Origin: Acidobacteriota bacterium | Lineage (GTDB): Bacteria; Acidobacteriota; Vicinamibacteria; Vicinamibacterales; CAVVIG01 | Length of the DNA stretch: 6,788 nucleotides | Reading direction: 5' to 3' | Assembly (NCBI GenBank): GCA_003222555.1 | Contig: QHWL01000013.1 | Coordinates: 1-6,788 of the forward strand | Shown: positions 1 through 5,516 of the stretch, piece after piece | Numbering within the stretch: position 1 is the stretch's first letter | How the letters are laid out: every line of letters starts with the position of its first letter | Translations under genes and position numbers: made by a program | The notes under the pieces: model-generated | The model's database searches: none | Seen by the model: the letters and a program-made list of their open reading frames with translations, nothing else | Told to the model about the DNA's origin: nothing

Positions 1-124
1 GTCATGTTCGGCCCTTTTTCGGTGGACGCCTCGGCGTATCGCCGGCGTCAGAGACCGATTCATATTACGAGCCGAGCCTTAGCGCCATACCTGAATGGGC
101 TTGGTGGGGGACGGGAGCCCTTGT
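1..124. other. Left-edge non-coding stretch; possible start of a leftward gene
   Basis: No convincing complete gene is visible. An ATG on the minus strand (bases 5-3) would begin a gene leaving the window to the left. It is preceded on that strand by AAGGG six bases upstream, and TAATAT at 67-62 could be a -10 box. With only one or two codons visible this cannot be tested. Two plus-strand frames are also open from the edge to about position 130, but they end inside or beside the repeat and show no recognisable protein. Confidence 0.25.
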
Positions 125-206
125 AATTTGAGGATTTGAGGATGTAAGGATTTTAGGATTTTGAGATCAAATCCTTAGTTCCTCACATCCTCAAATCCTT
201 AAATTT
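125..206. repeat. Long imperfect hairpin made of degenerate 8-bp repeats
   Basis: The left arm reads as five tandem octamers from 127 to 166: TTTGAGGA, TTTGAGGA, TGTAAGGA, TTTTAGGA, TTTTGAGA. The right arm, 167-206, is five octamers of the complementary type: TCAAATCC, TTAGTTCC, TCACATCC, TCAAATCC, TTAAATTT. The two arms form an imperfect inverted repeat of about 40 bases each with almost no spacer. A perfect 15-bp block pairs 131-145 with 185-199. The tract is strikingly AT-rich compared with its surroundings. It begins 16 bases past the receiver gene's stop, so on the minus strand it could act as a 3' end structure or terminator, but there is no clean U-tract. It may instead be a dispersed intergenic repeat. 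The structure is certain; its role is unknown. Confidence 0.85.
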
Positions 207-221
207 TAGGTGGGGGTCGAC

Positions 222-644
222 TCAAGCGACAGACGACTTGAGGTTGGTAGTGTCAGAGGGCCCGGCCCAATCATGGGCCAGCAGCGTGCGAGTTTCGGCC
301 AGCAATTCGGACATGCCCAGGGGCTTGAACCTGAGCAGCGCCCGAAGATCGCACAGCTCGGCCCGCATTTCCTCGTTCACGGATGCCCCCGTCAACACCA
401 TCACTGGCGTATGGCGGTGCGCCTCCAGCGCCCGCAGTCGATAGAGGAATCCAACACCGTTTATGAACGGCATCCGAATATCCAGAATGATCGCGTCAGG
501 ACACTCAATCTGCGCGAGGCGGAGGCCGTCTTCGGCCGTGTACGCCGTGAGGGCCGCATAGCCCACGCTCTTGAGCACCTGCGCAAACCCCTGGGCCAGG
601 TTGACGTTGTCGTCGACGATGAGGATTGTGATGCTCTGAGGCAT
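222..644 (-). CDS. Stand-alone CheY-like response regulator receiver protein
   Basis: The 140-residue product is essentially a single receiver domain, the phospho-acceptor module of two-component and chemotaxis systems, and is presumably cytoplasmic. Hallmarks are all present: a beta-1 strand ending in the acidic pair D11-D12 that binds Mg2+, the phosphorylation site D55 in the motif LDIRMP, the conserved T85 in the motif VLTG, and K107-P108 in the motif FKP. There is no DNA-binding or enzymatic output domain, so output must be through protein contacts, as in CheY, or in a phosphorelay. The ATG at 644-642 is chosen because GGGAGAG lies seven bases upstream. The frame stays open to 803, but the extra 53 residues are low-complexity and unlike a receiver. 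It is divergent to the PilZ gene across a 382-bp spacer. The partner kinase is not in the window. Confidence 0.9.
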   Translation of the reverse strand: MPQSITILIVDDNVNLAQGFAQVLKSVGYAALTAYTAEDGLRLAQIECPDAIILDIRMPFINGVGFLYRLRALEAHRHTPVMVLTGASVNEEMRAELCDLRALLRFKPLGMSELLAETRTLLAHDWAGPSDTTNLKSSVA

Positions 645-651
645 GTCGGTT

Positions 652-658
652 CTCTCCC
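652..658 (-). promoter_or_regulatory. Ribosome binding site of the receiver gene
   Basis: GGGAGAG on the minus strand sits seven bases before the ATG at 644. It decides this start over longer in-frame alternatives, which would place it inside the coding region. Confidence 0.65.
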
Positions 659-781
659 GCCATCGCGCGATCAACGCGCTGACGGACCGCCCCTGCCGAC
701 CTTCTTGTTTGTGGCGGCAGGAGTGTCTGCCTTGTGGACCGGAAACGCGAGGGTGGAAGCCGCAACCGCCATTCGAGAGAC

Positions 782-818
782 GGGCGCCGTGGCGCCCTCC
801 CATGTGGCCCGGCGGGCC
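782..818. repeat. Two adjacent GC-rich hairpins in the divergent spacer
   Basis: GGGCGCC-GT-GGCGCCC (782-797) is a perfect 7-bp inverted repeat with a 2-base centre. GGCCC-GGC-GGGCC (806-818) follows eight bases later. Neither is followed by a T-tract on either strand, so neither looks like an intrinsic terminator. They may be protein-binding sites or simply a product of high GC content. Confidence 0.45.
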
Positions 819-835
819 CTGATCCAGCTGGCAGT

Positions 836-843
836 AGTATAAG
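836..843. promoter_or_regulatory. Possible -10 element(s), usable on either strand
   Basis: In a GC-rich spacer the short AT-rich patch AGTATAAG reads TATAAG on the plus strand (838-843) and TATACT on the minus strand (841-836); each matches five of six TATAAT bases. No good -35 hexamer sits 16-18 bases upstream in either direction. It would give leaders of roughly 180 bases for both genes. Weak candidate. Confidence 0.22.
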
Positions 844-1026
844 CCGCCGCTCGCAGGAGGGTGGCGCGATCTTGCATGCAGCCGCCGCCTGCAAGACGCA
901 GTCCTGGGCTTCGCCGCGCCTTAGGGTCCCCAGAAAGCTCGCTGGAGCGTCCCGAGGTTCAGACAGAATTGGAATCGCCCTTACGAAACCGTACGGCGAG
1001 AATGCTGCTGGGCGTATCGCAAGGGC

Positions 1027-3474
1027 GTGCAACCGACGGTCACGGTGGCGTTCTGCTTGCAGTCGGCAAATGAGCGGCTTTCACGCGCCGACTCCACCGA
1101 AATGATCAATGCCGCCTTTGCACAAGCCGATACCGGTGAGTCGTTGACCGCCATCAGGCGCGATCTCTCCGAAACCAGTCGCGAGCTCGAGAATCTTCGC
1201 GCCGCGCTCGACACCAAGCTGGCCACGCTGGAAGCGGCGCTTGCGAGTTCCGAGCCAAGTGACTCGCTCGAAACTCTGGTGATCGACCTTGCGCGCATCG
1301 CGACGATGGAAGCCGAAGCCGCTGCGGTGCGTGCCTGCCTCGAAGTCCAGCTCGTCGCACAGGAAGAGGTGGAGGCGGTTCGCGCCGATGCCGAGCAATC
1401 AGTCGAGACAGAGCGGGCGACTGCTGCTGCCGTGCGCGGGCAGTATGAGGATCTAGAGGCCACACTTCAAGCCGAACGCGAAACCACCGAGCTGCTCCGC
1501 CGCGAGCTCGAGGAACAACAAGGAGCACTCGAAGGGGAGCGTGAAGCGGGCAGCGCGCTGGAGGCCACGCTTCAGGCCGAACGCGACACCGCGGCGCTGC
1601 TCCGCCTCGAACTCGAGGAACAACAGGGGCTGCTCGAAGGGGGGCGCGTCGCGAGCGACGCGCTCGAGGCGACGCTTCAGGCCGAACGCGACACCGTGGC
1701 GCTGCTCCGCACCGAAGTCGAGGAGCATCAGGGTGCGCTCGAGGTGGAGCGCGCAGCGATCACCGCGCTCAGGCAGACTCTCGACGAGGCCGAGCAGCGG
1801 ATCTCCACCGTTGAAACCGCCAAGGAAGTCGCGGTCAGCGGCATTCGCGAGAAGCTCACGAACAAGGTCGAGCTGCAGCGCGCAGAAATAGAGGAGCTCG
1901 AACGCGTGTTGGAGAAGCTCGTGTCCGACCTCGGGGCCGCACGCGACGCGGCCGACAAAGCACTCGCCGATTCCGAGGCCGCGCAGTCGTGCCTCGAAGC
2001 CGCGGAACGCCAGACCGCCCAAACCGAGCTCGAGCGTCAAGAAGCACTCGCGGGCGCCGAGGCAGCCGTTCGCGAGCGCGACGAGCTTTCCGTTCAATTG
2101 CAAACCGCACGCGAGGACGCCGAGCTCGAGCGTCAAGAAGCACTCGCGGGCGTCGAGGCGGCCGTTCGCGAGCGCGACGAGCTCTCCGTCCAATTGCAAA
2201 CCGCGCGCGAGGGCGCCGACAAACAGCTGGCCGATCTCCAGGCTGCACAGCTGTGCCTCGAAGCCGCCGAACGCCAGACGGCGCAAACCGAGCTCGAGCG
2301 TCAAGAAGCACTTGCGGGCGCCGAGGCAGCCGTTCGCGAGCGCGACGAGCTCTCCGCGCAATTGCAGGCCGCGCGCGAGGACGCCGACAGACAACTGGCC
2401 GACTTCCAAGCCGCGCAGTCGGGCCTCGAAAGCGCCGAACAGCAAACGGCGCAAACCGAAGTCGAGCGTCAAGAGGCGCTCGCGCGCGCCGCGGCGGCGC
2501 TTCAAGAACGCGATGCGCTCTCCGCCCGATTGCAAGCCGTGCGCGAGGACGCCGACCAGCGATCGGCCGATCTCGAAGCCGCGCAGCGAGGTCTCGAAGT
2601 CGCCCAACGCCAAACGGCCGAAGCCGAACAGGAATGGCAAGAGGCCGACACGCGTGCGGAGGCGGCGGTCCGCGAGCGCGCCGCGCTCGCCGAGGAGCTG
2701 GAAGCTGCGCGTGAAGCCGCCGGCGTGGCCTCTGAGATGCTGGAGCGAAGCACGACGGTCGACGCGGAACGCGCCGAGATGGCGCGGGTGCTGGCGGAGA
2801 CTCAGGGTTACCTTGAAGCGACGCTCCGCGATCGCGACGCCGTCACAGCCGAATCGGAAGCCGCATGCAATGCGGCAAGGGCCGCTATCAGCGAGGCCGA
2901 GGCGCGCTACCAGGATCTGCGCGATTCCTCGGAGCGGCGGATTCGCGACCTACAGCTCGAATTGCTCGAAGGTGCGCCACATACCGTCAGTCCGACGGAC
3001 CACGACGTCACACCTCTGGGCGACGATCCGTCGCGCGCCGGCACCATCGGGGCGTCAACAGCCGCCGTGGCGTCGAGTTTCAATACGCCGGAACGCCAGG
3101 CGAGCCGCCATGTGCTCACCGACGAGGTTCAAGTTCAGATCGACGGCGCGCCGGCAATCCTCGTGGACTTGTCGGCCAACGGCGCGCAAATTCTGTCGCC
3201 AACGGCCTTGAAGCCCAATCGCATCGTGAAGCTGCTGATCCCCTTCGACCGGAACCCAATTCTGTGCAAGGGGAAAATCGTCTGGGCGCGCCTCGAGCCG
3301 CCGTCGGCCGGGCGGCCGCTCAAATATCGCGGCGGTATCTTCTTCACCGCGGTGGACGAGCTCGGGGTCGAAGCGTTCCTAAGGAAGCGCGGCGTCGGTC
3401 CCCCCAGACGTCCGATCCTGGTAAAAAGCCGATCGAAATCCGAGTCCGCCAATTCCAAAACATCGGCGTCCTAG
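1027..3474 (+). CDS. Long coiled-coil protein with C-terminal PilZ (c-di-GMP-binding) domain
   Basis: An 815-residue, probably cytoplasmic protein with no signal peptide or membrane segment. Residues about 45-648 are a nearly continuous charged coiled coil rich in Glu, Ala, Arg, Gln and Leu, largely built from internal repeats: three 35-residue units (143-247) and 56-residue units (309-564). A Pro/Ser/Thr-rich linker (about 649-689) leads to a PilZ domain. There the c-di-GMP signature is complete: RQASR (690-694), matching RxxxR, and DLSANG (714-719), matching DxSxxG. The tail is basic and Ser-rich. PilZ domains are c-di-GMP receptors; the coiled coil probably makes it a long dimeric scaffold whose partner is unknown. 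The start is uncertain. GTG at 1027 gives the longest frame (AAGGG is too close at 1021-1025); ATG at 1102 (residue 26) lacks a clear Shine-Dalgarno sequence. High third-position GC from 1027 onward mildly favours the longer form. Confidence 0.88.
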   Translation: MQPTVTVAFCLQSANERLSRADSTEMINAAFAQADTGESLTAIRRDLSETSRELENLRAALDTKLATLEAALASSEPSDSLETLVIDLARIATMEAEAAAVRACLEVQLVAQEEVEAVRADAEQSVETERATAAAVRGQYEDLEATLQAERETTELLRRELEEQQGALEGEREAGSALEATLQAERDTAALLRLELEEQQGLLEGGRVASDALEATLQAERDTVALLRTEVEEHQGALEVERAAITALRQTLDEAEQRISTVETAKEVAVSGIREKLTNKVELQRAEIEELERVLEKLVSDLGAARDAADKALADSEAAQSCLEAAERQTAQTELERQEALAGAEAAVRERDELSVQLQTAREDAELERQEALAGVEAAVRERDELSVQLQTAREGADKQLADLQAAQLCLEAAERQTAQTELERQEALAGAEAAVRERDELSAQLQAAREDADRQLADFQAAQSGLESAEQQTAQTEVERQEALARAAAALQERDALSARLQAVREDADQRSADLEAAQRGLEVAQRQTAEAEQEWQEADTRAEAAVRERAALAEELEAAREAAGVASEMLERSTTVDAERAEMARVLAETQGYLEATLRDRDAVTAESEAACNAARAAISEAEARYQDLRDSSERRIRDLQLELLEGAPHTVSPTDHDVTPLGDDPSRAGTIGASTAAVASSFNTPERQASRHVLTDEVQVQIDGAPAILVDLSANGAQILSPTALKPNRIVKLLIPFDRNPILCKGKIVWARLEPPSAGRPLKYRGGIFFTAVDELGVEAFLRKRGVGPPRRPILVKSRSKSESANSKTSAS
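1453..1767 (+). repeat. Three tandem 105-bp repeats inside the coiled coil
   Basis: Units start at 1453, 1558 and 1663 and each encode 35 residues (five heptads) beginning LEATLQAER and containing LRxEnEEnQG-like segments. A fourth, decayed start (LRQTLDEAE) follows at 1768. Unit length is a whole number of heptads, so duplication lengthened the rod without breaking heptad register. Confidence 0.9.
1951..2718 (+). repeat. 168-bp coiled-coil repeats: four full copies and one shortened copy
   Basis: Full 56-residue units (eight heptads) begin at 1951, 2215, 2383 and 2551 (residues 309, 397, 453, 509), each starting ADxxxADxxAAQ and containing the motifs ERQEAL and VRERDELS in the better-kept copies. 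Between the first and second full copies lies a shortened unit lacking 24 residues. Divergence rises toward the last copy, whose matching motif is EWQEAD. This tract differs in sequence and period from the 105-bp repeats upstream, so the rod was built by at least two separate expansions. Confidence 0.88.
2026..2217 (+). repeat. Recent 96-bp direct duplication (2026-2121 and 2122-2217)
   Basis: The two adjacent 96-bp blocks differ at only about six positions by hand count, most of them synonymous. Both encode a segment starting ELERQEALAG. The length is 32 residues, not a multiple of seven, so the insertion shifts the heptad frame by four residues (a stutter). Confidence 0.85.
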
Positions 3475-3478
3475 TGCG

Positions 3479-3510
3479 GGACGTCCGAGTGACGTCCTTA
3501 GCGTTTTCTT
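3479..3510 (+). terminator. Probable intrinsic terminator of the PilZ gene
   Basis: GGACGTC (3479-3485), a five-base loop CGAGT and GACGTCC (3491-3497) form a 7-bp stem that starts five bases after the stop codon. It is followed by TTAGCGTTTTCTT, a broken T-tract. Position and form fit a rho-independent terminator, although the T-tract is imperfect. Confidence 0.55.
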
Positions 3511-3538
3511 CTCCGCGGTCTCGGCGGTCAACGGTTTC

Positions 3539-3561
3539 TTCAGAGGCTCTTCAGCCCTGAA
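3539..3561. repeat. Hairpin between the convergent PilZ and cupin genes
   Basis: TTCAG-A-GGCT (3539-3548), loop CTTC, then AGCCCTGAA (3553-3561) form a 9-bp stem with one bulged A. On the minus strand it begins 17 bases beyond the cupin stop. It could protect or define the 3' end of the cupin transcript, but no U-tract follows on that strand. An outer pair AGAGGCT/AGCCTCT (3542-3548, 3573-3579) offers a competing fold. Confidence 0.5.
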
Positions 3562-3578
3562 AGCGCCCTCTCAGCCTC

Positions 3579-4583
3579 TCATTGGCCCCCGGCTCCCGCG
3601 GCCGCCGGGCGACTCTGCACCCACCCAACCGTGTCGAAGCGGATTAGGAGCGCCCTGAATCCCTTGAGGTCCGTGAAGTGGTGGGGCACGTCCGGCGGAA
3701 CATAAAGAATGTCACCTGGCTTCACGGGCCGTTGAACCCCGTTGCGAATCGACTTGGTACCGCTGTCGATCGTGCCGTCTGTCCTCGCTACCGCTGTTCC
3801 GGCAGTCACGATCCAGAGATCGGCGGTGCCCTCATGAGTCGCAGGAGCGTCGTTGTCCAACACGATCCGGACGTTGGCGCTGATGTTCGCTGGTCCGTTG
3901 TACAGTCGGGAGTTGATGCGTCTGTTGGCCTCGTTGTCCTTCCATCTCGCCTGGATGTCCTCGTTGGTCCAAAAAGCAGTCTTGTCGGTCGGCAGGTCCG
4001 GCACCGGCGGCTGCGCAGCCGCTGCTCCTCTCCCTCGTTGACCCGCTGGTTCGGCCGTCGCCGGCCCTCGTTGGCCCGCTGCCTGAGTCGGCACCAATCC
4101 GATCGTGTCGAACCGGATCAGAAGCGCCCTGAATCCCTTGAGGTCCGTGAAGTGGTGGGGCACGCCCGGCGGAACATAAAGAATGTCTCCCGGCTTCACG
4201 GGCCGTTGAACCCCGTTGCGAATCGACTTGGTGCCGCTGTCGATCGCGCCGTCTGTCCTGGCTACCGCTGTTCCGGCAGTCACGATCCAGAGGTCGGCGG
4301 TCGTGTCGTGCGTCGCAGCGGGATCGTTGTCTCCCACGATCCTGACGTTGGCGCTGATGTTCGTTGGTCCGTTGAACAGCCGGGAGTTATTGCGTTTCTT
4401 GGCCTCGTTTTCCTGCCACCTCGCCTGGATGTCTTCGTTCGTCCAGAACGCGGTCTTGCCAATCGGCGCGTCCGGCACCGCTTGTGCCGCACCTCTTCCG
4501 CCCCCTTGCCGACCGTGCGCCACCGCTCCGCCCACACCGAACAAGCCGATCACTCCGATCACAACCATCGTGCTGTTGCGCAT
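3579..4583 (-). CDS. Exported double-cupin domain protein
   Basis: A 334-residue protein with a probable signal peptide (residues 1 to about 23; hydrophobic core VVIGVIGLFGVGGAVA), so it probably acts outside the cytoplasm. Two cupin domains follow, about 43-160 and 201-318, differing at about 14 of 118 aligned residues and joined by a Gly/Ala/Pro/Gln linker. Cupin motif 2 is recognisable as PGDILYVPPxVPHH with H143 and H301. Motif 1 is degenerate: one His (H92, H250) and Asp (D97, D255) replace the usual HxH...E set, so metal binding may be altered or absent. Domain 2 also has Asp for the motif-2 Gly (G140 versus D298). Cupins include enzymes, sugar-binding and metal-storage proteins; substrate and activity cannot be read here. 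The ATG is supported by AGGAGG five bases upstream. The gene lies downstream of the small exported protein, with a 158-bp gap. Confidence 0.9.
   Translation of the reverse strand: MRNSTMVVIGVIGLFGVGGAVAHGRQGGGRGAAQAVPDAPIGKTAFWTNEDIQARWQENEAKKRNNSRLFNGPTNISANVRIVGDNDPAATHDTTADLWIVTAGTAVARTDGAIDSGTKSIRNGVQRPVKPGDILYVPPGVPHHFTDLKGFRALLIRFDTIGLVPTQAAGQRGPATAEPAGQRGRGAAAAQPPVPDLPTDKTAFWTNEDIQARWKDNEANRRINSRLYNGPANISANVRIVLDNDAPATHEGTADLWIVTAGTAVARTDGTIDSGTKSIRNGVQRPVKPGDILYVPPDVPHHFTDLKGFRALLIRFDTVGWVQSRPAAAGAGGQ
3630..4457 (-). repeat. Tandem duplication of a cupin domain (354-bp units at 474-bp spacing)
   Basis: The blocks at 4104-4457 (domain 1) and 3630-3983 (domain 2) align without gaps. 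By hand count about 39 of 354 bases differ. The differences are uneven: about 10 in the roughly 196 bases encoding the C-terminal part of the domain, and about 29 in the remaining 158. The Gly/Ala-rich stretch before each domain is also similar (GRGAAQAVPDAP versus GRGAAAAQPPVPDLP), so the duplicated unit included the linker. Confidence 0.92.
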
Positions 4584-4588
4584 CTCTT

Positions 4589-4594
4589 CCTCCT
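4589..4594 (-). promoter_or_regulatory. Ribosome binding site of the cupin gene
   Basis: AGGAGG on the minus strand lies five bases before the ATG at 4583. It favours this start over the internal Met6. Confidence 0.75.
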
Positions 4595-4612
4595 GAGCAA
4601 GCAGTTTGGCAG

Positions 4613-4628
4613 GGCGTCAAATGACGCC
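4613..4628. promoter_or_regulatory. Perfect palindrome upstream of the cupin gene (operator-like)
   Basis: GGCGTCA-AA-TGACGCC is a perfect 7-bp inverted repeat with a two-base centre, lying 29 bases upstream of the cupin start codon. It has the size and symmetry of a dimeric repressor site and could also fold in the mRNA leader. No T-tract follows, so a terminator is unlikely. The binding protein is unknown. Confidence 0.45.
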
Positions 4629-4741
4629 GGCGTGCAAAGCCAGCCCCCTACGCGCTGGAACCGACGCCATTCATCTTGGGGGGCTAGCAGAGTTTCCCTC
4701 CCCACGGCGTGGTGGGTCAAGTCTCGACGAGCGCTGGCGCC

Positions 4742-5221
4742 TCAGACGCCTTCAGGGCCAGGGATGAGGGCGCCCCCGGCGGCGAGTCCGCGCCTGATGA
4801 CGTCGTCAACCCCGTCGCCCAGATCGGGCGGCATGAATCCGATGTCCATTAGGTTTGTCGTGAGTTCTGCGGCGAGGTCGAGCGCCGATACCGAGGCGCC
4901 CGGCGGAAGCGCTCCTTCGTCCTCCAGGCGGCTGATTGTCGCAAGCAGACGGAGCAGCGCCCTGGCGAAGAGGTTCGACTTATTGGCGTTGATCGCGTCG
5001 CGCATCGCGTCGTACGACCGTTCGAGCGAACGGACTTGCGCGCGCGAAAGAGCGGCGTCGGCGACGAGCTGATCGACGCCGGCGCGGAATTCCCGGAGCT
5101 CACCGAGCGCCGCCTTCTTCATGCGCTCTCCGGGTGTCGTCGCAGCCGCCGCCAACGAGGAGGGGACCGTCGCGATGAGGAAGCAGGTCAGGGCTCCGAC
5201 GACGGTCAAGAATCTCCGCAC
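4742..5221 (-). CDS. Small exported helical protein, function unknown
   Basis: I do not recognise this 159-residue product. It begins with a clear export signal (Arg-Arg, then the hydrophobic run FLTVVGALTCFLIATV, then SSLAAAA), so the mature part probably starts near residue 27 and acts in the periplasm or outside. The mature chain looks mostly alpha-helical, with amphipathic stretches around RAQVRSLERSYDAMRDAI and ARALLRLLATISRLEDEG, and a Gly/Pro-richer end. It has no cysteines in the mature part, no CXXCH and no catalytic signature I can name. The GTG at 5221 is chosen because GGAGGG lies four bases upstream and it places the signal peptide at the N terminus. The frame extends to a TTG at 5281, but those residues are polar, Arg-rich and precede the signal. 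It may be co-transcribed with the cupin gene, although the 158-bp gap could hold a separate promoter. Confidence 0.72.
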   Translation of the reverse strand: MRRFLTVVGALTCFLIATVPSSLAAAATTPGERMKKAALGELREFRAGVDQLVADAALSRAQVRSLERSYDAMRDAINANKSNLFARALLRLLATISRLEDEGALPPGASVSALDLAAELTTNLMDIGFMPPDLGDGVDDVIRRGLAAGGALIPGPEGV

Positions 5222-5225
5222 CGGA

Positions 5226-5231
5226 CCCTCC
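5226..5231 (-). promoter_or_regulatory. Ribosome binding site setting the GTG start at 5221
   Basis: GGAGGG on the minus strand lies four bases before the GTG. It selects this start over the upstream TTG at 5281, which lacks a comparable site. Confidence 0.55.
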
Positions 5232-5305
5232 GTTTCAAAACGTCGTGGAGCCCGACAATCCCGCCGTCGACTATGGCACAAAACGAGCTCGGCGCCTATG
5301 AGAGC

Positions 5306-5321
5306 CCTTCAGACCTGAAGG
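5306..5321. repeat. Inverted repeat upstream of the small exported-protein gene
   Basis: CCTTCAG-AC-CTGAAGG is a perfect 7-bp inverted repeat, extendable imperfectly on both sides (GAG.GCC / GGCCTC). It lies 84 bases upstream of the GTG at 5221. Its core TTCAGACCTGAA differs by one base from TTCAGCCCTGAA at 3550-3561, beyond the other end of the same pair of leftward genes. Confidence 0.5.
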
Positions 5322-5464
5322 CCTCCGCGAATCCGCGCTCTGCGCAAAATGCGGCGCCATGACCGCCGCACATAAAAAAGACGATAATCTGCCCCGCGCC
5401 CTTGGGGGAGCGCAGAATCACGCAACTCAACCGAATCGCCCACCGCCGGCCACCGCCTTGGCAG

Positions 5465-5493
5465 TTGACAACGGTCTACCGCCGGTTTACTGT
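5465..5493 (+). promoter_or_regulatory. Probable sigma70-type promoter of the haem/propeller gene
   Basis: A perfect -35 hexamer TTGACA (5465-5470) is followed, after 17 bases, by TACTGT (5488-5493), a weak -10 keeping the key TA and final T. The -35 is embedded in the small palindrome GTTGACAAC. Transcription starting near 5500 would give a leader of about 115 bases. Confidence 0.5.
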
Positions 5494-5516
5494 TCTTTTT
5501 TCCTCGTATTTCTGGT

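Larger units (their letters stand above)
645..1026. other. Divergent intergenic region between receiver and PilZ genes
   Basis: I see no convincing gene here; the open frames that cross it encode Arg/Ala/Pro-rich low-complexity sequence. It holds several inverted repeats: GCGCG/CGCGC (665-679), CCTGCCG/CGGCAGG with a 16-base loop (692-721), the two GC-rich hairpins at 782-818, and the 8-bp palindrome CCGTACGG (989-996). Leaders for both divergent genes and their promoters must lie here. Confidence 0.6.

Noticed and set aside
645..803. N-terminal extension of the receiver protein to 803
   Set aside because: The extra 53 residues are unlike a receiver and low in complexity, and a good Shine-Dalgarno sequence supports the ATG at 644.
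734..1105. Small plus-strand frames in the divergent spacer (for example from 734 and 861)
   Set aside because: Arg/Ala/Pro/Ser-rich translations, no proper spacing between ribosome site and start, and overlap with the PilZ gene start in another frame.
1453..2640. A 395-codon open frame on the minus strand
   Set aside because: It mirrors the repeats of the coiled-coil gene on the opposite strand. The repeated Leu/Gly/Arg pattern comes from GC-rich Glu/Ala codons, and there is no start signal.
1951..2718. CRISPR-like spacing of repeats
   Set aside because: The repeats are contiguous, in frame and encode heptads of a coiled coil; there are no unique spacers.
3678..5072. A 464-codon open frame on the plus strand
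   Set aside because: It is antisense to both the cupin and the small exported-protein genes, which have signal peptides and ribosome binding sites. Its product is Arg/Ser-rich without domains.
5365..5385. A-rich run (ATAAAAAAG) as a minus-strand terminator tract
   Set aside because: On the minus strand the T-run is not preceded by a GC-rich stem, and no minus-strand gene ends there.
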